The notes beneath the pieces are model-generated. The model was not told the origin of the DNA and ran no database searches. It saw only the letters and a list, made by a program, of their open reading frames with translations. DNA of 64,000 nucleotides from Pseudonocardia endophytica. GTDB lineage: Bacteria > Actinomycetota > Actinomycetes > Mycobacteriales > Pseudonocardiaceae. Every line of letters starts with the position of its first letter. Within the stretch, counting starts at the first letter, position 1. The stretch is from assembly GCF_004339565.1 (NCBI RefSeq), contig NZ_SMFZ01000002.1, forward strand, positions 2,542,001 through 2,606,000, in the 5' to 3' direction. Position numbers and translations under genes: made by a program. This document shows positions 8,009-16,685 of this stretch, one piece after another.

Positions 8009-9487
8009 TCAGGCGTCGACCTCCTGCTTCGTCCCCGCCTGCGGCGTCTCCTTCGAGGCACCCGCCGTCTCCGCCGGACGCTCCGGTGCGGGCACCATCA
8101 GCGCTGCGACGATCCCCAGGACCGGGAACGCGGCGGACACCAGGAACGCGAGGCCGTACCCGTCGGCCAGCACGCCCGGGTCGGTCGAGCCGCCCGCCTG
8201 CGACTGGGCGATCACGGCCAGCACGGCGAGCCCGACGGCGCCGCCGACCTGGCGGCTCGTGTTCAGCAGCCCGGACACCAGCCCGGCCTCGGCGTAGGAG
8301 ACACCGGTCGTCGAGGCGACCGTGACCGACGCCGACACCAGGCCCTGGCCGATCCCGAGGATCAGCGTCGGGACGAACAGGTCGGCCCAGAACGAGGCAC
8401 CCGCCCCGGTGAAGCCCAGCCACAGCAGGCCGGCCGCGGACAGCGCGAGCCCGGTGACCAGCACCGGCCGCGCACCGATCGACGGCACGTGCTTCGCGAT
8501 CTGGCGGGCGGCGAAGAAGATGCCGAGCGACAGCGGCAGGTAGGCCAGACCGGTCTCCATCGGCCCGTACCGCAGCACCAGCTGGAGCAGCAGCGTGAAC
8601 AGGTAGAACGTGCCCCAGAGCGCGGCGCTCGAGGAGAACGCGACGATGTTGCCCGCCGTCACCGAGCGGTTCCGGAAGATGGACAGCGGCACGAGCGGGT
8701 TGGACGCGAGCTTCGCCTCGTTCACCACGAAGAACGCCAGCAGGACGACGCCGACACCGAGCACGGTGAGCACCTCCGGGGAGCCCCAGCCCTTCTCCAA
8801 CGCCTGGACGGCGCCGTAGACGAGGGCCATCAGGCCACCGGTGATCGCGACCGACCCCAGCGTGTCGATGCGGCGGTTGGCGTCCTCACGACGGGACTCG
8901 CGCACGGCGTACAGGGCGAGCCCGAACAGGAGCGCGCCGACCGGGACGTTCACCAGCAGGATCCAGCGCCACGACAGCCACTGGGTGATCGCCCCGCCGA
9001 TCAGGACACCGACGGCTCCGCCCGCGGCGGCGACGGCGCTCCACATGCCGAACGCGCGGGCGCGCTCCTTCGCGTCGGTGAACGACGTGAAGATGACGGT
9101 CAGGGTGGCGGGCGCCATCACGGCGGCGCCGAGCCCCTGGAACCCGCGGGCCAGCAGCAGCGACGTCGGCCCGAAGGCCAGGCCCCCGGCGAGGCTCGCC
9201 ACCGAGAACAGGGCGATGCCGCCGAGCAGGACGCGCCGGCGTCCGAACAGGTCGGCCAAGCGCCCGCCGAGCAACAGGAACCCGGCGAAGACGATCGTGT
9301 AGGCGTTGATCACCCACTGCAGCGAGGAGGGCTCGAGACCGAGCGCCTCCTTGATGGACGGCAGGGCGACGTTCACGACGGACGCGTCCAGCACGACCAG
9401 GAACTGGCCGGCACAGCAGACCGCCAGGACGAGGCCGAGCCTCGACGGGGCGTTCGTGCCCCGGGTCTCGGCGCTGTCGGTACTCAT
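8009..9487 (-). CDS. DHA2-family (EmrB/QacA) MFS exporter
   Basis: 492 residues with about 14 hydrophobic segments. It has the first-helix motif LDASVVNVALP, the loop motif GGRLADLFGRRR near residues 75-86, and the antiporter motif C region (SGLLNTSRQVGGAVG). DHA2 proteins are proton-coupled drug exporters in the cytoplasmic membrane. Placed inside the polyketide cluster, it most likely exports the product and gives self-resistance. The ATG at 9487 follows a GGAGGAC site. A hairpin follows the gene. Confidence 0.93.
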   Translation of the reverse strand: MSTDSAETRGTNAPSRLGLVLAVCCAGQFLVVLDASVVNVALPSIKEALGLEPSSLQWVINAYTIVFAGFLLLGGRLADLFGRRRVLLGGIALFSVASLAGGLAFGPTSLLLARGFQGLGAAVMAPATLTVIFTSFTDAKERARAFGMWSAVAAAGGAVGVLIGGAITQWLSWRWILLVNVPVGALLFGLALYAVRESRREDANRRIDTLGSVAITGGLMALVYGAVQALEKGWGSPEVLTVLGVGVVLLAFFVVNEAKLASNPLVPLSIFRNRSVTAGNIVAFSSSAALWGTFYLFTLLLQLVLRYGPMETGLAYLPLSLGIFFAARQIAKHVPSIGARPVLVTGLALSAAGLLWLGFTGAGASFWADLFVPTLILGIGQGLVSASVTVASTTGVSYAEAGLVSGLLNTSRQVGGAVGLAVLAVIAQSQAGGSTDPGVLADGYGLAFLVSAAFPVLGIVAALMVPAPERPAETAGASKETPQAGTKQEVDA

Positions 9488-9589
9488 CGAGTCCTCCAGG
9501 ATTCGGTGTCGTTCGCTTGCGGGTTGCGGGAACCGTAGGAACCCATGCGGACAGCTCCGGTCCCATTGGGTCCGGAATCCGGCGGGGAT

Positions 9590-10747
9590 TCAGAGCCGCT
9601 TCGCGGCGGGCAGGACGTACCGGCCGAACAGCAGGTCGCGGACCACGTCGTCGCCGCCCTCGACGAGCCCGACGTAACGCAGGTCACGGACGAGCTTGCC
9701 GATGACGTGCTCGTGGGTGAACCCGAGGCCGCCGAACATCTCCGACCCCGTGGTGGCGACCTGCCATCCGGCCTGGCCGCAGTGCATCTTCGCGGCCAGC
9801 GCCGAGCGAAGGGCGCCCGCGCGGTAGAGGGCGCCGGAGGCATTCGGCGCGGCCATCAGCCCGTCGAACTGGGCCGCCGCGGCCAGGCACTGGTTGCGCA
9901 TCACGTCGATCTGCGCCTCCATCTGGCCGAGCTTCGCCGCGAACACGTCGTTGTCGACGAGCAGGGCCCCCTTGACCTTCTTCGTCGCGGCGTAGGCCAT
10001 GCAGACGTCCCGGACCCGGCGCGCGGTGCCGATCGCGGTCGCGGCGATGAGGATCCGGCTGGCGTTCAGCCCGGCCTCCAGGTCCCGCAGACCGTTGCCG
10101 GACAACCGGTTCACGGCCGGTACCCGGACGCCGCGCAAGGTGGCGGCGTACGTACCGGAGCCGCGCAGCCCGATCATGTCCCAGCGTTTCGTGACCTCGA
10201 CGCCGGGTGCGTCGCGGGGCACCAGCACGAGCGAGTACCCGGACGGGTCGTCCGCCGCGCGTCCGGCGACGATCAGGAAGTCGGCGGCGTCGGTGTTGGT
10301 GGAGAAGTACTTCTCCCCGTCCAGGACGAGCGCGTCGCCGTCCGCGGTGATCGTCGTCGCGGTCCGGTGGAGCTCGCTGCCCGCCTCCTGCTCGCTGATC
10401 AGGATGGCGCAGCAGCCTCCGCCGCCGGCCATCCGCGTCAGGTACCCGTCGGCCAGGTCGTGGTCGCCGTAGAGGTGCAGCAGCGTCGTGCCGAGGATCG
10501 ACAGGAACGAGCCGAACGCGAAACCGGCGTCGCCGTAGGAGAGCTCGGAGACGACGTCCACGCTGGTGGACAGCGACGCCCCCGGCCCGCCGTAGCGCTC
10601 CGGCAGCCACCAGTTGGACAGTCCGGCCTCGTGCCACCTCGACGTCAGCGGCGTCGGCACGTCGGGGCGGGCGTCGAGCCACGCCGTCTCCGGCAACACC
10701 TCGGTGTCGACGAACTTCCGCGTCCGTTCGAGCAGGTCGTCGGTCAT
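9590..10747 (-). CDS. Acyl-CoA dehydrogenase family protein
   Basis: 385 residues with the full family layout: helical N-domain, beta domain with the SEQEAGSE segment (about 135-142), helical C-domain with EMFGGLGFTHEHV. The Glu that serves as base in many members is kept in VEGGDD. It may introduce a double bond into a carrier- or CoA-bound acyl chain. It is the last gene of the LLM-KS-CLF-MBL operon, 9 bases after the MBL gene and with a GAGGAACG site. The role could be starter-unit desaturation or ring oxidation; I cannot decide between them. Confidence 0.86.
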   Translation of the reverse strand: MTDDLLERTRKFVDTEVLPETAWLDARPDVPTPLTSRWHEAGLSNWWLPERYGGPGASLSTSVDVVSELSYGDAGFAFGSFLSILGTTLLHLYGDHDLADGYLTRMAGGGGCCAILISEQEAGSELHRTATTITADGDALVLDGEKYFSTNTDAADFLIVAGRAADDPSGYSLVLVPRDAPGVEVTKRWDMIGLRGSGTYAATLRGVRVPAVNRLSGNGLRDLEAGLNASRILIAATAIGTARRVRDVCMAYAATKKVKGALLVDNDVFAAKLGQMEAQIDVMRNQCLAAAAQFDGLMAAPNASGALYRAGALRSALAAKMHCGQAGWQVATTGSEMFGGLGFTHEHVIGKLVRDLRYVGLVEGGDDVVRDLLFGRYVLPAAKRL

Positions 10748-10756
10748 CGTTCCTCC

Positions 10757-11749
10757 TCAGGCGTGGCACACCGGAGGGCCGCCGTGGAACGCGACCATCT
10801 CCGTGTAGGGCTCGCGGATGTCGATCAGAGCGCCCGGCTCGGCGCCGTCGAGGTCGACGAGCGCGCGGTGCAGGTTCGCGACCAGCCGTTCGGAGTCGCG
10901 CAGGGCGGCAAACGGGCCGAGGTCGGCCCGCCGCGCGGCCTCCAGCGGAGGGACGCCGTCAGCCATGGCGTGCAGCGCGAGCCGGATCACCCAGCGCAGG
11001 TACGCCTCCGCCTCGTCGAGCAGCTCGGGTCCGCCGACCGGACCGTGACCGGGCACGATCGTGTGCGGGTCCAGTCGCCGCAGCCGCCGCAGCGTCGCGA
11101 TCGACCGGGTGACGGAGCCCATCAGGCAGAACGGCGTGCACCCGGACAGGACGACGTCGCCCGCGAACAGCACACGCTGCTCCGGCAGCCAGGCGACGAC
11201 GTCGTTGGCCGTGTGCGCGGCGCCGACGTGGATCAGCTCGACCGGCCGCCCCGGCTCCGACGATCGCGGCGCCAGCAGCGTCATCCGCTCGGAGAACGTG
11301 ACGGTCGGCGGCGCGAGGGTGATCTCGCCCCACTCGACGTCCGGCCAGAGCCCTGTCATGTCGAGCCCGGCGGCCAGGATCTCCTCGCGCGTCCGGTCGT
11401 GCCCCACGATCGTCGCCCCCGGCAGGAACTCGGCGTTCCCGAAGTGGTGGTCGCCGTGGAAGTGCGTGTTCGCGACGACGGCCGGTGGGGCCCCGGCCAC
11501 TCGCTCGACCTCGGCCCGCAGGCGCCGGGCGCGGGCCTGCGTCGCGGCCGTGTCGATCAGGACCGGCCCGGCGCCGGAGGGGTCGAGCACGACGCCCGCG
11601 TTGTTCAGGCACCACCCGCCGTCCGGCTGGACGTAGGCGAGCACGCCGTCGGCGACGTCCTGGAGGGTCCCGGTCTCCGGCCCGAACGGCCGCCGTGCGG
11701 TCGCCCCTGTCGTGGTGCCCGCCGTCGCCGTGTCGGTCACGCTGCTCAT
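10757..11749 (-). CDS. Metallo-beta-lactamase-fold protein, ActIV-like cyclase candidate
   Basis: 330 residues. The zinc motif HFHGDH is present, followed by further ligands in GAAHT, AGDVV and PGHGPVG. In type II PKS clusters, MBL-fold proteins of the ActIV family close the second or third ring of the poly-beta-ketone. The position directly after CLF in the same operon supports this. The first 20 residues are a low-complexity Thr/Ala stretch. A thioesterase or general hydrolase role is the alternative. Confidence 0.8.
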   Translation of the reverse strand: MSSVTDTATAGTTTGATARRPFGPETGTLQDVADGVLAYVQPDGGWCLNNAGVVLDPSGAGPVLIDTAATQARARRLRAEVERVAGAPPAVVANTHFHGDHHFGNAEFLPGATIVGHDRTREEILAAGLDMTGLWPDVEWGEITLAPPTVTFSERMTLLAPRSSEPGRPVELIHVGAAHTANDVVAWLPEQRVLFAGDVVLSGCTPFCLMGSVTRSIATLRRLRRLDPHTIVPGHGPVGGPELLDEAEAYLRWVIRLALHAMADGVPPLEAARRADLGPFAALRDSERLVANLHRALVDLDGAEPGALIDIREPYTEMVAFHGGPPVCHA

Positions 11750-11759
11750 GTCGTCCTCC

Positions 11760-13034
11760 TCACCGGGTCAGGACGACGGCGGAGGCGAACCCGCCGCGCC
11801 CGCGGGCCAGGACCATCGCGGTGGCCGCCGGTACCGGGCGGGGACCGCCCGTCACCAGGTCCACCCGCGGGTCGACGGCGTCCGGCCGCACGTTCACCGT
11901 CGGCGGGACGACGCCGTCGCGCAGCGTCAGCAGCGCGGACACGACGTCGACCGGAGCCCCGCCGGACAGCAGGCGCCCGTAGGCCGCCTTCGGTGCGGCC
12001 ACCGGGACGCCCCGCTCGCCGAACAGGGCCGTCAGGGCCGTGGCCTCGGCGTCGTCCAGGGCCGGGCTGCCCGCGGCGTCGGCGTACACGACGTCGACGT
12101 CCGCGGCGGCGATCCCGGCGTCGCGCAACGCGGTCCGCGCGGCGCGGGCCAGGCCGGCGCCCCCGGACGTCGACGGGGCCGGGTCGAACGCCGCGCCGTA
12201 CCCGGCGACCGTCCCGTAGCCGGCTCCCGCGCCGCGCGCTCGCGCCGCGCCGGTGTCCTCGACGACGAGGATCGCGCCGCCCTCGCCGGGCACGTACCCG
12301 GACGCGTCGGCCTCGAACGGCAGGTAGGCCCGCGCCGGGTCGGTCCGGACGCTGACGTCCGGGTCGGTGCCCTGGATCGCGACGCCGTACGGGCAGAGCA
12401 TGCTGTCCAGCCCGCCGGTCGTCATGACGGGCGTGCCGCGGCGCACCCGGCGACGGGCGAACGAGAGCATGTCCAGCCCGCCCGCCTGCTCGGAGACGAC
12501 CACCCCGCCCGGGCCGCGCATCCCGTTCTTGATCGAGATCTGGCCGGTGTGCACGGCGTAGTACCAGGCGAACGACATGTAGGCGCTCACGCTCTGCCAG
12601 CCGCTGCCCCAGAGCTTCTCCAGCTCGCGCTGCCCGAACTCCAGACCGCCGGTGGCGCTCGTGGTCGCGACGCCCATCGCGTAGTCGGACAGCGCGTCCG
12701 GGTCGACGCCCGCGTCGTCCAGTGCCAGGTCCGCGGCGATCAGCGCGATCCGGGTGATCCGGTCGGTCTGCGGCATCAGCCGCTTGGCGACCCGGTCGGC
12801 GTGCTCGACGTCGCCGATCTCGCCGGCCAGGCGCACCGGGTACCCGTCGGTGTCGAACGTCGTGATCGGACCGATCGCGGACGTCCCGTCCAGTGTCGCC
12901 CGCCAGAACCGCTCGGTGCCGACGCCGGTCGGGGCGGCGACGCCGATCCCGGTGACCGTCACCGGCGTCGTCGTGGCCGACTGCCCGTCCGCGTGGGCCT
13001 GCGGCCTGCTCTCGAGAACCGTCATGCCGCTCAC
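11760..13034 (-). CDS. Type II PKS chain-length factor (KS-beta)
   Basis: 424 residues with a ketosynthase fold. The catalytic Cys is replaced by Gln183 within VSEQAGGLD, the defining mark of KS-beta/CLF. It pairs with KS-alpha to elongate the poly-beta-ketone and sets its length by the shape of the shared tunnel. The ATG overlaps the KS-alpha stop by four bases (ATGA), which supports equal synthesis. An N-terminal extension of about 23 residues precedes the fold. No ACP gene follows, unlike the common KS-CLF-ACP order. Confidence 0.95.
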   Translation of the reverse strand: MSGMTVLESRPQAHADGQSATTTPVTVTGIGVAAPTGVGTERFWRATLDGTSAIGPITTFDTDGYPVRLAGEIGDVEHADRVAKRLMPQTDRITRIALIAADLALDDAGVDPDALSDYAMGVATTSATGGLEFGQRELEKLWGSGWQSVSAYMSFAWYYAVHTGQISIKNGMRGPGGVVVSEQAGGLDMLSFARRRVRRGTPVMTTGGLDSMLCPYGVAIQGTDPDVSVRTDPARAYLPFEADASGYVPGEGGAILVVEDTGAARARGAGAGYGTVAGYGAAFDPAPSTSGGAGLARAARTALRDAGIAAADVDVVYADAAGSPALDDAEATALTALFGERGVPVAAPKAAYGRLLSGGAPVDVVSALLTLRDGVVPPTVNVRPDAVDPRVDLVTGGPRPVPAATAMVLARGRGGFASAVVLTR

Positions 13035-14290
13035 CTCTCCGGGTTCGTCAGGACCATCGCGCTCTGGAAGCCGCCGAACCCGCTCCCGACGGTGAGCACG
13101 GCGTCGAGCCGGCGTTCCCGGGGGACCAGGGGCACGTAGTCCAGGTCGCAGTCGGGGTCGGGGTCGTGCAGGTTCGCTGTCGGCGGGACGACGCCGTGCT
13201 CCATCGCCAGCGCGCAGGCCGCGATCTCGATCGAGCCGATCGCGCCGAGCGAGTGCCCCACCACGGCCTTGATGCCGCTCATCGGCGTCGTCGTCGCGTG
13301 GGCGCCGAGGCTCCGCTTGACCGCGGCGGTCTCGTGCTTGTCGTTCTGCTTGGTGCCGGAACCGTGCGCGTTCACGTAGTCGACCGAGTCCGGCGCGATC
13401 CGGGCCTCGCCCAGCGCCACGTCGATCGCCTCGGACATCTCCCGCCCGTCGGCCTTGAGCCCGGTCATGTGGAACGCGTTGCAGCGCGAGCCGTGCCCGC
13501 CGACCTCGGCGTAGACGTGCGCGCCCCGGGCGCGGGCGTGCTCGTACTCCTCGAGCACGAGCACCGCGGAGCCCTCACCGAGGATCAGGCCGGTGCGGCT
13601 CACGTCGAACGGCCGGCAGGCGGTGGCCGGGTCGTCGTTGCGTACCGACGTCGCCTTGATGATGTCGAAGCACGTCACCGTGATCGGTGAGATGGGCGCG
13701 TCGCTGCCGCCGGTGACCATGACGTCGGCCTCTCCGTCGCGGATCAGGTCGGCGGCGTGGCCGACCGAGTCGATCCCGGAGGTGCAGCCGGTGGACACGA
13801 CGCCGACCGGGCCGAGCGCGCCGGTCGTCAGCGCCACCTCCGCGCCGATCGAGCTGGGCAGGAAGTAGTCGTAGAGATGCCTGCCGGCGAACGACGGGTC
13901 GACGACCCAGTCCCTGCCCGCGTTGGACAGCACCACGTACTCCTGCTCCATCGTCGTGGTGCCGCCGACGGCGCTGCCCATCGAGACGCCGGTCCGCTCG
14001 GCGAGCTCGCCGTCGATCTCCAGACCGCTGTCCACGACGGCCTCGGCGGCGGCGACCTTGGCCAGCTGGCTGACCCGGTCGCTGCGGCGGGCCTCCTGGG
14101 GGTCGAGCCCGGCCGCGACCGGGTCGAAGTCGCACTCCGCGGCGACCTGGCAGCGGTGCCCGGTGGCGTCGAACTGGCGGATCCGGCGGGTCGCGGTGCG
14201 GCCGTCCCGGACGCGCTCCCAGAACGCGTCCCGGCCGGGGCCGCCGGGCGCCTGCACCCCGATGCCGGTGATCACGGCGCGGCGGCTCAT
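13031..14290 (-). CDS. Type II PKS ketosynthase KS-alpha
   Basis: 419 residues from the ATG at 14290 (MSRRAVITG). Nucleophile Cys169 lies in STGCTSG, and the two His motifs NAHGSGT and VVGHSLGA are intact, so it is an active condensing enzyme. With CLF it builds an aromatic polyketide from malonyl-ACP. The start overlaps the stop of the LLM gene (ATGA), and its stop overlaps the CLF start. A longer in-frame extension upstream is antisense-like coding over the LLM gene and was not used. Confidence 0.96.
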   Translation of the reverse strand: MSRRAVITGIGVQAPGGPGRDAFWERVRDGRTATRRIRQFDATGHRCQVAAECDFDPVAAGLDPQEARRSDRVSQLAKVAAAEAVVDSGLEIDGELAERTGVSMGSAVGGTTTMEQEYVVLSNAGRDWVVDPSFAGRHLYDYFLPSSIGAEVALTTGALGPVGVVSTGCTSGIDSVGHAADLIRDGEADVMVTGGSDAPISPITVTCFDIIKATSVRNDDPATACRPFDVSRTGLILGEGSAVLVLEEYEHARARGAHVYAEVGGHGSRCNAFHMTGLKADGREMSEAIDVALGEARIAPDSVDYVNAHGSGTKQNDKHETAAVKRSLGAHATTTPMSGIKAVVGHSLGAIGSIEIAACALAMEHGVVPPTANLHDPDPDCDLDYVPLVPRERRLDAVLTVGSGFGGFQSAMVLTNPER

Positions 14291-15132
14291 CGGCCGAGCT
14301 CCAGCACGTCGCCCAGCAGCTCGAGCTGGTCGGGATCCGACGAGCAGGGCAGCAGCACGAGCTCGTCGCACCCCGCTGCCGCGTACGCGTCACGTGCCTC
14401 CCGGATCGCGTCCGGCGAGGTCAGCGCGCCCTTGGCCAGGAACTCCGCGGCCGGGCCCGCGAACGCGAAGTAGTCGTGCAGGTAGCCGGAGGCGACCTCG
14501 TCGGCGTCCGGTCCGAGCGCGTAGTAGAGCTGGGCGACCATCCGCGGACCCCCGGGGCGGCCCGCCTCGCTCCAGAGCTCCTGGGCCTGCGCGGCGCGCT
14601 CCGGGTAGGAGGCGGGCGGGTTCGTCACGACGACGCCGTCGGCGTACCGGGCGGTCCGGCGCAGCGCGGCCTCGCTGCGACCGCCGACGAGGAGCTCGGG
14701 GAGCACGTCCGGGCGCGCGCAGACGCGGCCCTCCGACCACATGCCGGTCATCTCCTCGATCATCTTGTCGAGGCGGCGGCCGCGGTCGTGGTAGCTCGCA
14801 CCCGCTGCCTCGTAGTCGTCCGGACGCACGCCGGAGGAGACCCCGACCGAGAGCCGGTTCCCGCTGAGCTGCTGCAGCGACGCGAGCTGCGCGGCCAGCG
14901 GCGCCGTCGCGCTGCGGTACGGCGCGATCAACACCTGGGTGGAGAGATGGATCCCGGTGGTGACGGCGGCCGCGGCCGTCAGCGCCACGACCGGCTCGTG
15001 CCCGCCGTAGACCAGCCGGTCGACGACCGAGAGCGTGGAGAAGTTCCGCCGCTCGGCCGTGCGGGCCCAGGTCAGCAGGTCACCCGCAGGGGTCCCGGGG
15101 ATCATGTTCGGTAGTCCGACGCCTGTCTTCAC
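14287..15132 (-). CDS. LLM-class (probably F420-dependent) oxidoreductase
   Basis: 281 residues of the luciferase-like TIM-barrel family (TGVGLPN start, GVSSGVRPDDYEA, LLVGGRSEAALRRTARYADGV). Members in actinobacteria mostly use F420H2 or FMNH2 for reductions or oxygenations. The GTG at 15132 with an AGGGAG site is preferred over the inner ATG. It is the first gene of the KS-alpha/CLF/MBL/ACAD operon, which points to a redox step on the aromatic polyketide. Cofactor choice is inferred from the family. Confidence 0.85.
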   Translation of the reverse strand: MKTGVGLPNMIPGTPAGDLLTWARTAERRNFSTLSVVDRLVYGGHEPVVALTAAAAVTTGIHLSTQVLIAPYRSATAPLAAQLASLQQLSGNRLSVGVSSGVRPDDYEAAGASYHDRGRRLDKMIEEMTGMWSEGRVCARPDVLPELLVGGRSEAALRRTARYADGVVVTNPPASYPERAAQAQELWSEAGRPGGPRMVAQLYYALGPDADEVASGYLHDYFAFAGPAAEFLAKGALTSPDAIREARDAYAAAGCDELVLLPCSSDPDQLELLGDVLELGR

Positions 15133-15207
15133 GGTGTTCGGCTCCCTTGGCCATCGGCGTCCGTTGCCTGTCGCAACCGACGGTGGAGGGGGGCCGTCGA
15201 CATCCGG

Positions 15208-15225
15208 TGGAGCCCGCCTGGAGAC
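15208..15225. promoter_or_regulatory. Paired direct repeat, 11-bp period, before the KS operon
   Basis: TGGAGCC (15208) and TGGAGAC (15219) are 11 bases apart in the gap before the LLM-KS operon. The pair is nearly identical in layout to 7911-7928 (CCGGTGGA... TGGAGAC in both). A further TGGAGGG at 15184 is out of phase. Confidence 0.42.
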
Positions 15226-15226
15226 G

Positions 15227-16309
15227 TCAGGACGTGCCGTGGGCGACCGCGACGTCGGCGTCGAGTCCCAGGTGCCGGGCGTAGTCCCCGGCTGCGGAGT
15301 GCAGCTCGTCGACCTCGTCGCGGTGCAGCCCGACGTCGAGCGTGACCTCGATCCGGACCGAGCGTGCCGAGGTGGTGCGTCGCCAGCGGCCGACGGCACG
15401 GCCGTCGAGCAGGACGACGTGGCGCGAGCCCTGGTGCTTCGCGGTGGCCGGGCTGTCCGGGTGCTCCCGGTACCGGGGGTCGGCGTAGCCGACGACGTAC
15501 TCGTCGTAGGCCTGGACGAGCACGACCCGCGGGCCCGGGCGGGGCGGAGGTGCGTCCGCCGCCGCGAGGAGCCCGTCCGCGTCGACGGCCGTGACCACAT
15601 CGCCCAGCGCGTCGAGCCCGCGGCGTACGTCGGCGACGGTCAGGCTCGACCACCAGACGACGTCGTGCACGGTGGCCGGACCGTGGCCGGCCAGGTAGCG
15701 GTGCACGAGCTCGGCGAGCATCTCGTCGCGCTGCCGCGGGGCGGCGGGCGGGACCCTGGCGTCGACGAGCATGTACGTGTGCTGCTTGCCGCGCATCGGC
15801 CCGCTGCACACGAGCGCCTGCTGCTCGGCGTGCATCAGCAGCAGCGAACCGGCGACGCCGCCCAGCTCGATCCCGTCGGCGGCGAGCTGCCCGGCCAGCT
15901 CGGCCCGGGTCAGGGCCGTGCCGTCCGACAGTGCCGCGGACACGGCGCGCAGGGTGCGGAGGCGGAGCTCGTCGTCGATCCCCTCGCGCCGGGCGTAGTA
16001 GGCGTTCTTGACCTCGACCCGCGGCCCGGTGAGTTCGAGCAGCCATCGCAGATCGTCCGGGAGGACGAGATGCCAGGTCGGCCGCAGCACGTGCGTGCGG
16101 ATCAGCCCGCCGGCGTCGAATGTGGACTGGACCTCCGCGTCGCCTGCCCCTGCCCGCTGGCCGACGGACCACTTCGCCGGACCGAAGTCCTGGCACTGCA
16201 CGGCCGTCAGGGCTCCGACGACCGACTGCGCCGTTCCGGCAGGGCCGTGCAGCCCGGTCGAGGTCAGCCGGTGCCGGGCGAGCTCAGGGAGGTCGATGCG
16301 TGCGCTCAC
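15227..16309 (-). CDS. Winged-helix (HTH_42) AlkZ/YcaQ-like DNA glycosylase
   Basis: 360 residues of the winged-helix family that includes YcaQ/AlkX and AlkZ, which excise alkylated bases and unhook crosslinks. Gln38-Cys39-Gln40 fits the QxQ catalytic motif of AlkZ (Gln37/Gln39 there) rather than the QxD of YcaQ. A QAYDEYVVGY segment (about residues 280) matches the conserved C-terminal motif of the family. Several AlkZ-like enzymes are self-resistance proteins of clusters for DNA-alkylating products such as azinomycin, trioxacarcin and hedamycin. Here it sits at the end of a hybrid PKS cluster. The GTG start has only a weak ribosome site. Housekeeping paralogues are common in actinobacteria, so the resistance role is inference. 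Confidence 0.82.
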   Translation of the reverse strand: MSARIDLPELARHRLTSTGLHGPAGTAQSVVGALTAVQCQDFGPAKWSVGQRAGAGDAEVQSTFDAGGLIRTHVLRPTWHLVLPDDLRWLLELTGPRVEVKNAYYARREGIDDELRLRTLRAVSAALSDGTALTRAELAGQLAADGIELGGVAGSLLLMHAEQQALVCSGPMRGKQHTYMLVDARVPPAAPRQRDEMLAELVHRYLAGHGPATVHDVVWWSSLTVADVRRGLDALGDVVTAVDADGLLAAADAPPPRPGPRVVLVQAYDEYVVGYADPRYREHPDSPATAKHQGSRHVVLLDGRAVGRWRRTTSARSVRIEVTLDVGLHRDEVDELHSAAGDYARHLGLDADVAVAHGTS

Positions 16310-16322
16310 GGCGCGAACCGTG

Positions 16323-16517
16323 TCAGAACCGGGTACCGCCGCACACGTTGGCCAGTACGGCGGCCCGGTGCTGTGCCTGGACCAGGTCGGTGACGATGGC
16401 GCGGATCGCGTCCGATGTCGCCCGCGGTGGCAGCCCGACGTCGACGTCGTCGGCGAGACGGGTCAGCCGGGGTATCCAGTCGGTGGTCGCTGCTCCGCTG
16501 CTCTCGTGGTCGTTCAC
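16323..16517 (-). CDS. Small hypothetical protein (64 residues)
   Basis: A short frame with a strong ribosome site (GGAGGG, 4 bases before GTG at 16517) ending 13 bases before the AlkZ-like gene. The protein (start VNDHESSGAAT, end CGGTRF) is predicted soluble and mostly helical after residue 14, without recognised motifs. The good initiation signal and tight spacing suggest it is cotranscribed with the glycosylase gene. I do not recognise a family. Confidence 0.5.
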   Translation of the reverse strand: MNDHESSGAATTDWIPRLTRLADDVDVGLPPRATSDAIRAIVTDLVQAQHRAAVLANVCGGTRF

Positions 16518-16685
16518 GATGCCCTCCAGACGAGGTCGGATGTGCGAAGGGCACGAACTCTCGACGGTCGCGCTGGAATCCACCTCGAGGGCCGGGCGTC
16601 TCCACTTCCCGGACGGCAGGCCGGGCACCGTCGCGCCTCCCTACGATGGCGGGGTGGAGATCGGCGTGCAGACCGCCCGATCGGC

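Noticed and set aside
9590..10747. Reading this acyl-CoA dehydrogenase as a fatty-acid catabolism gene
   Set aside because: It is the last gene of the KS-alpha/CLF operon with 9-base spacing, so a role in the polyketide pathway is more likely, though the exact step is open.
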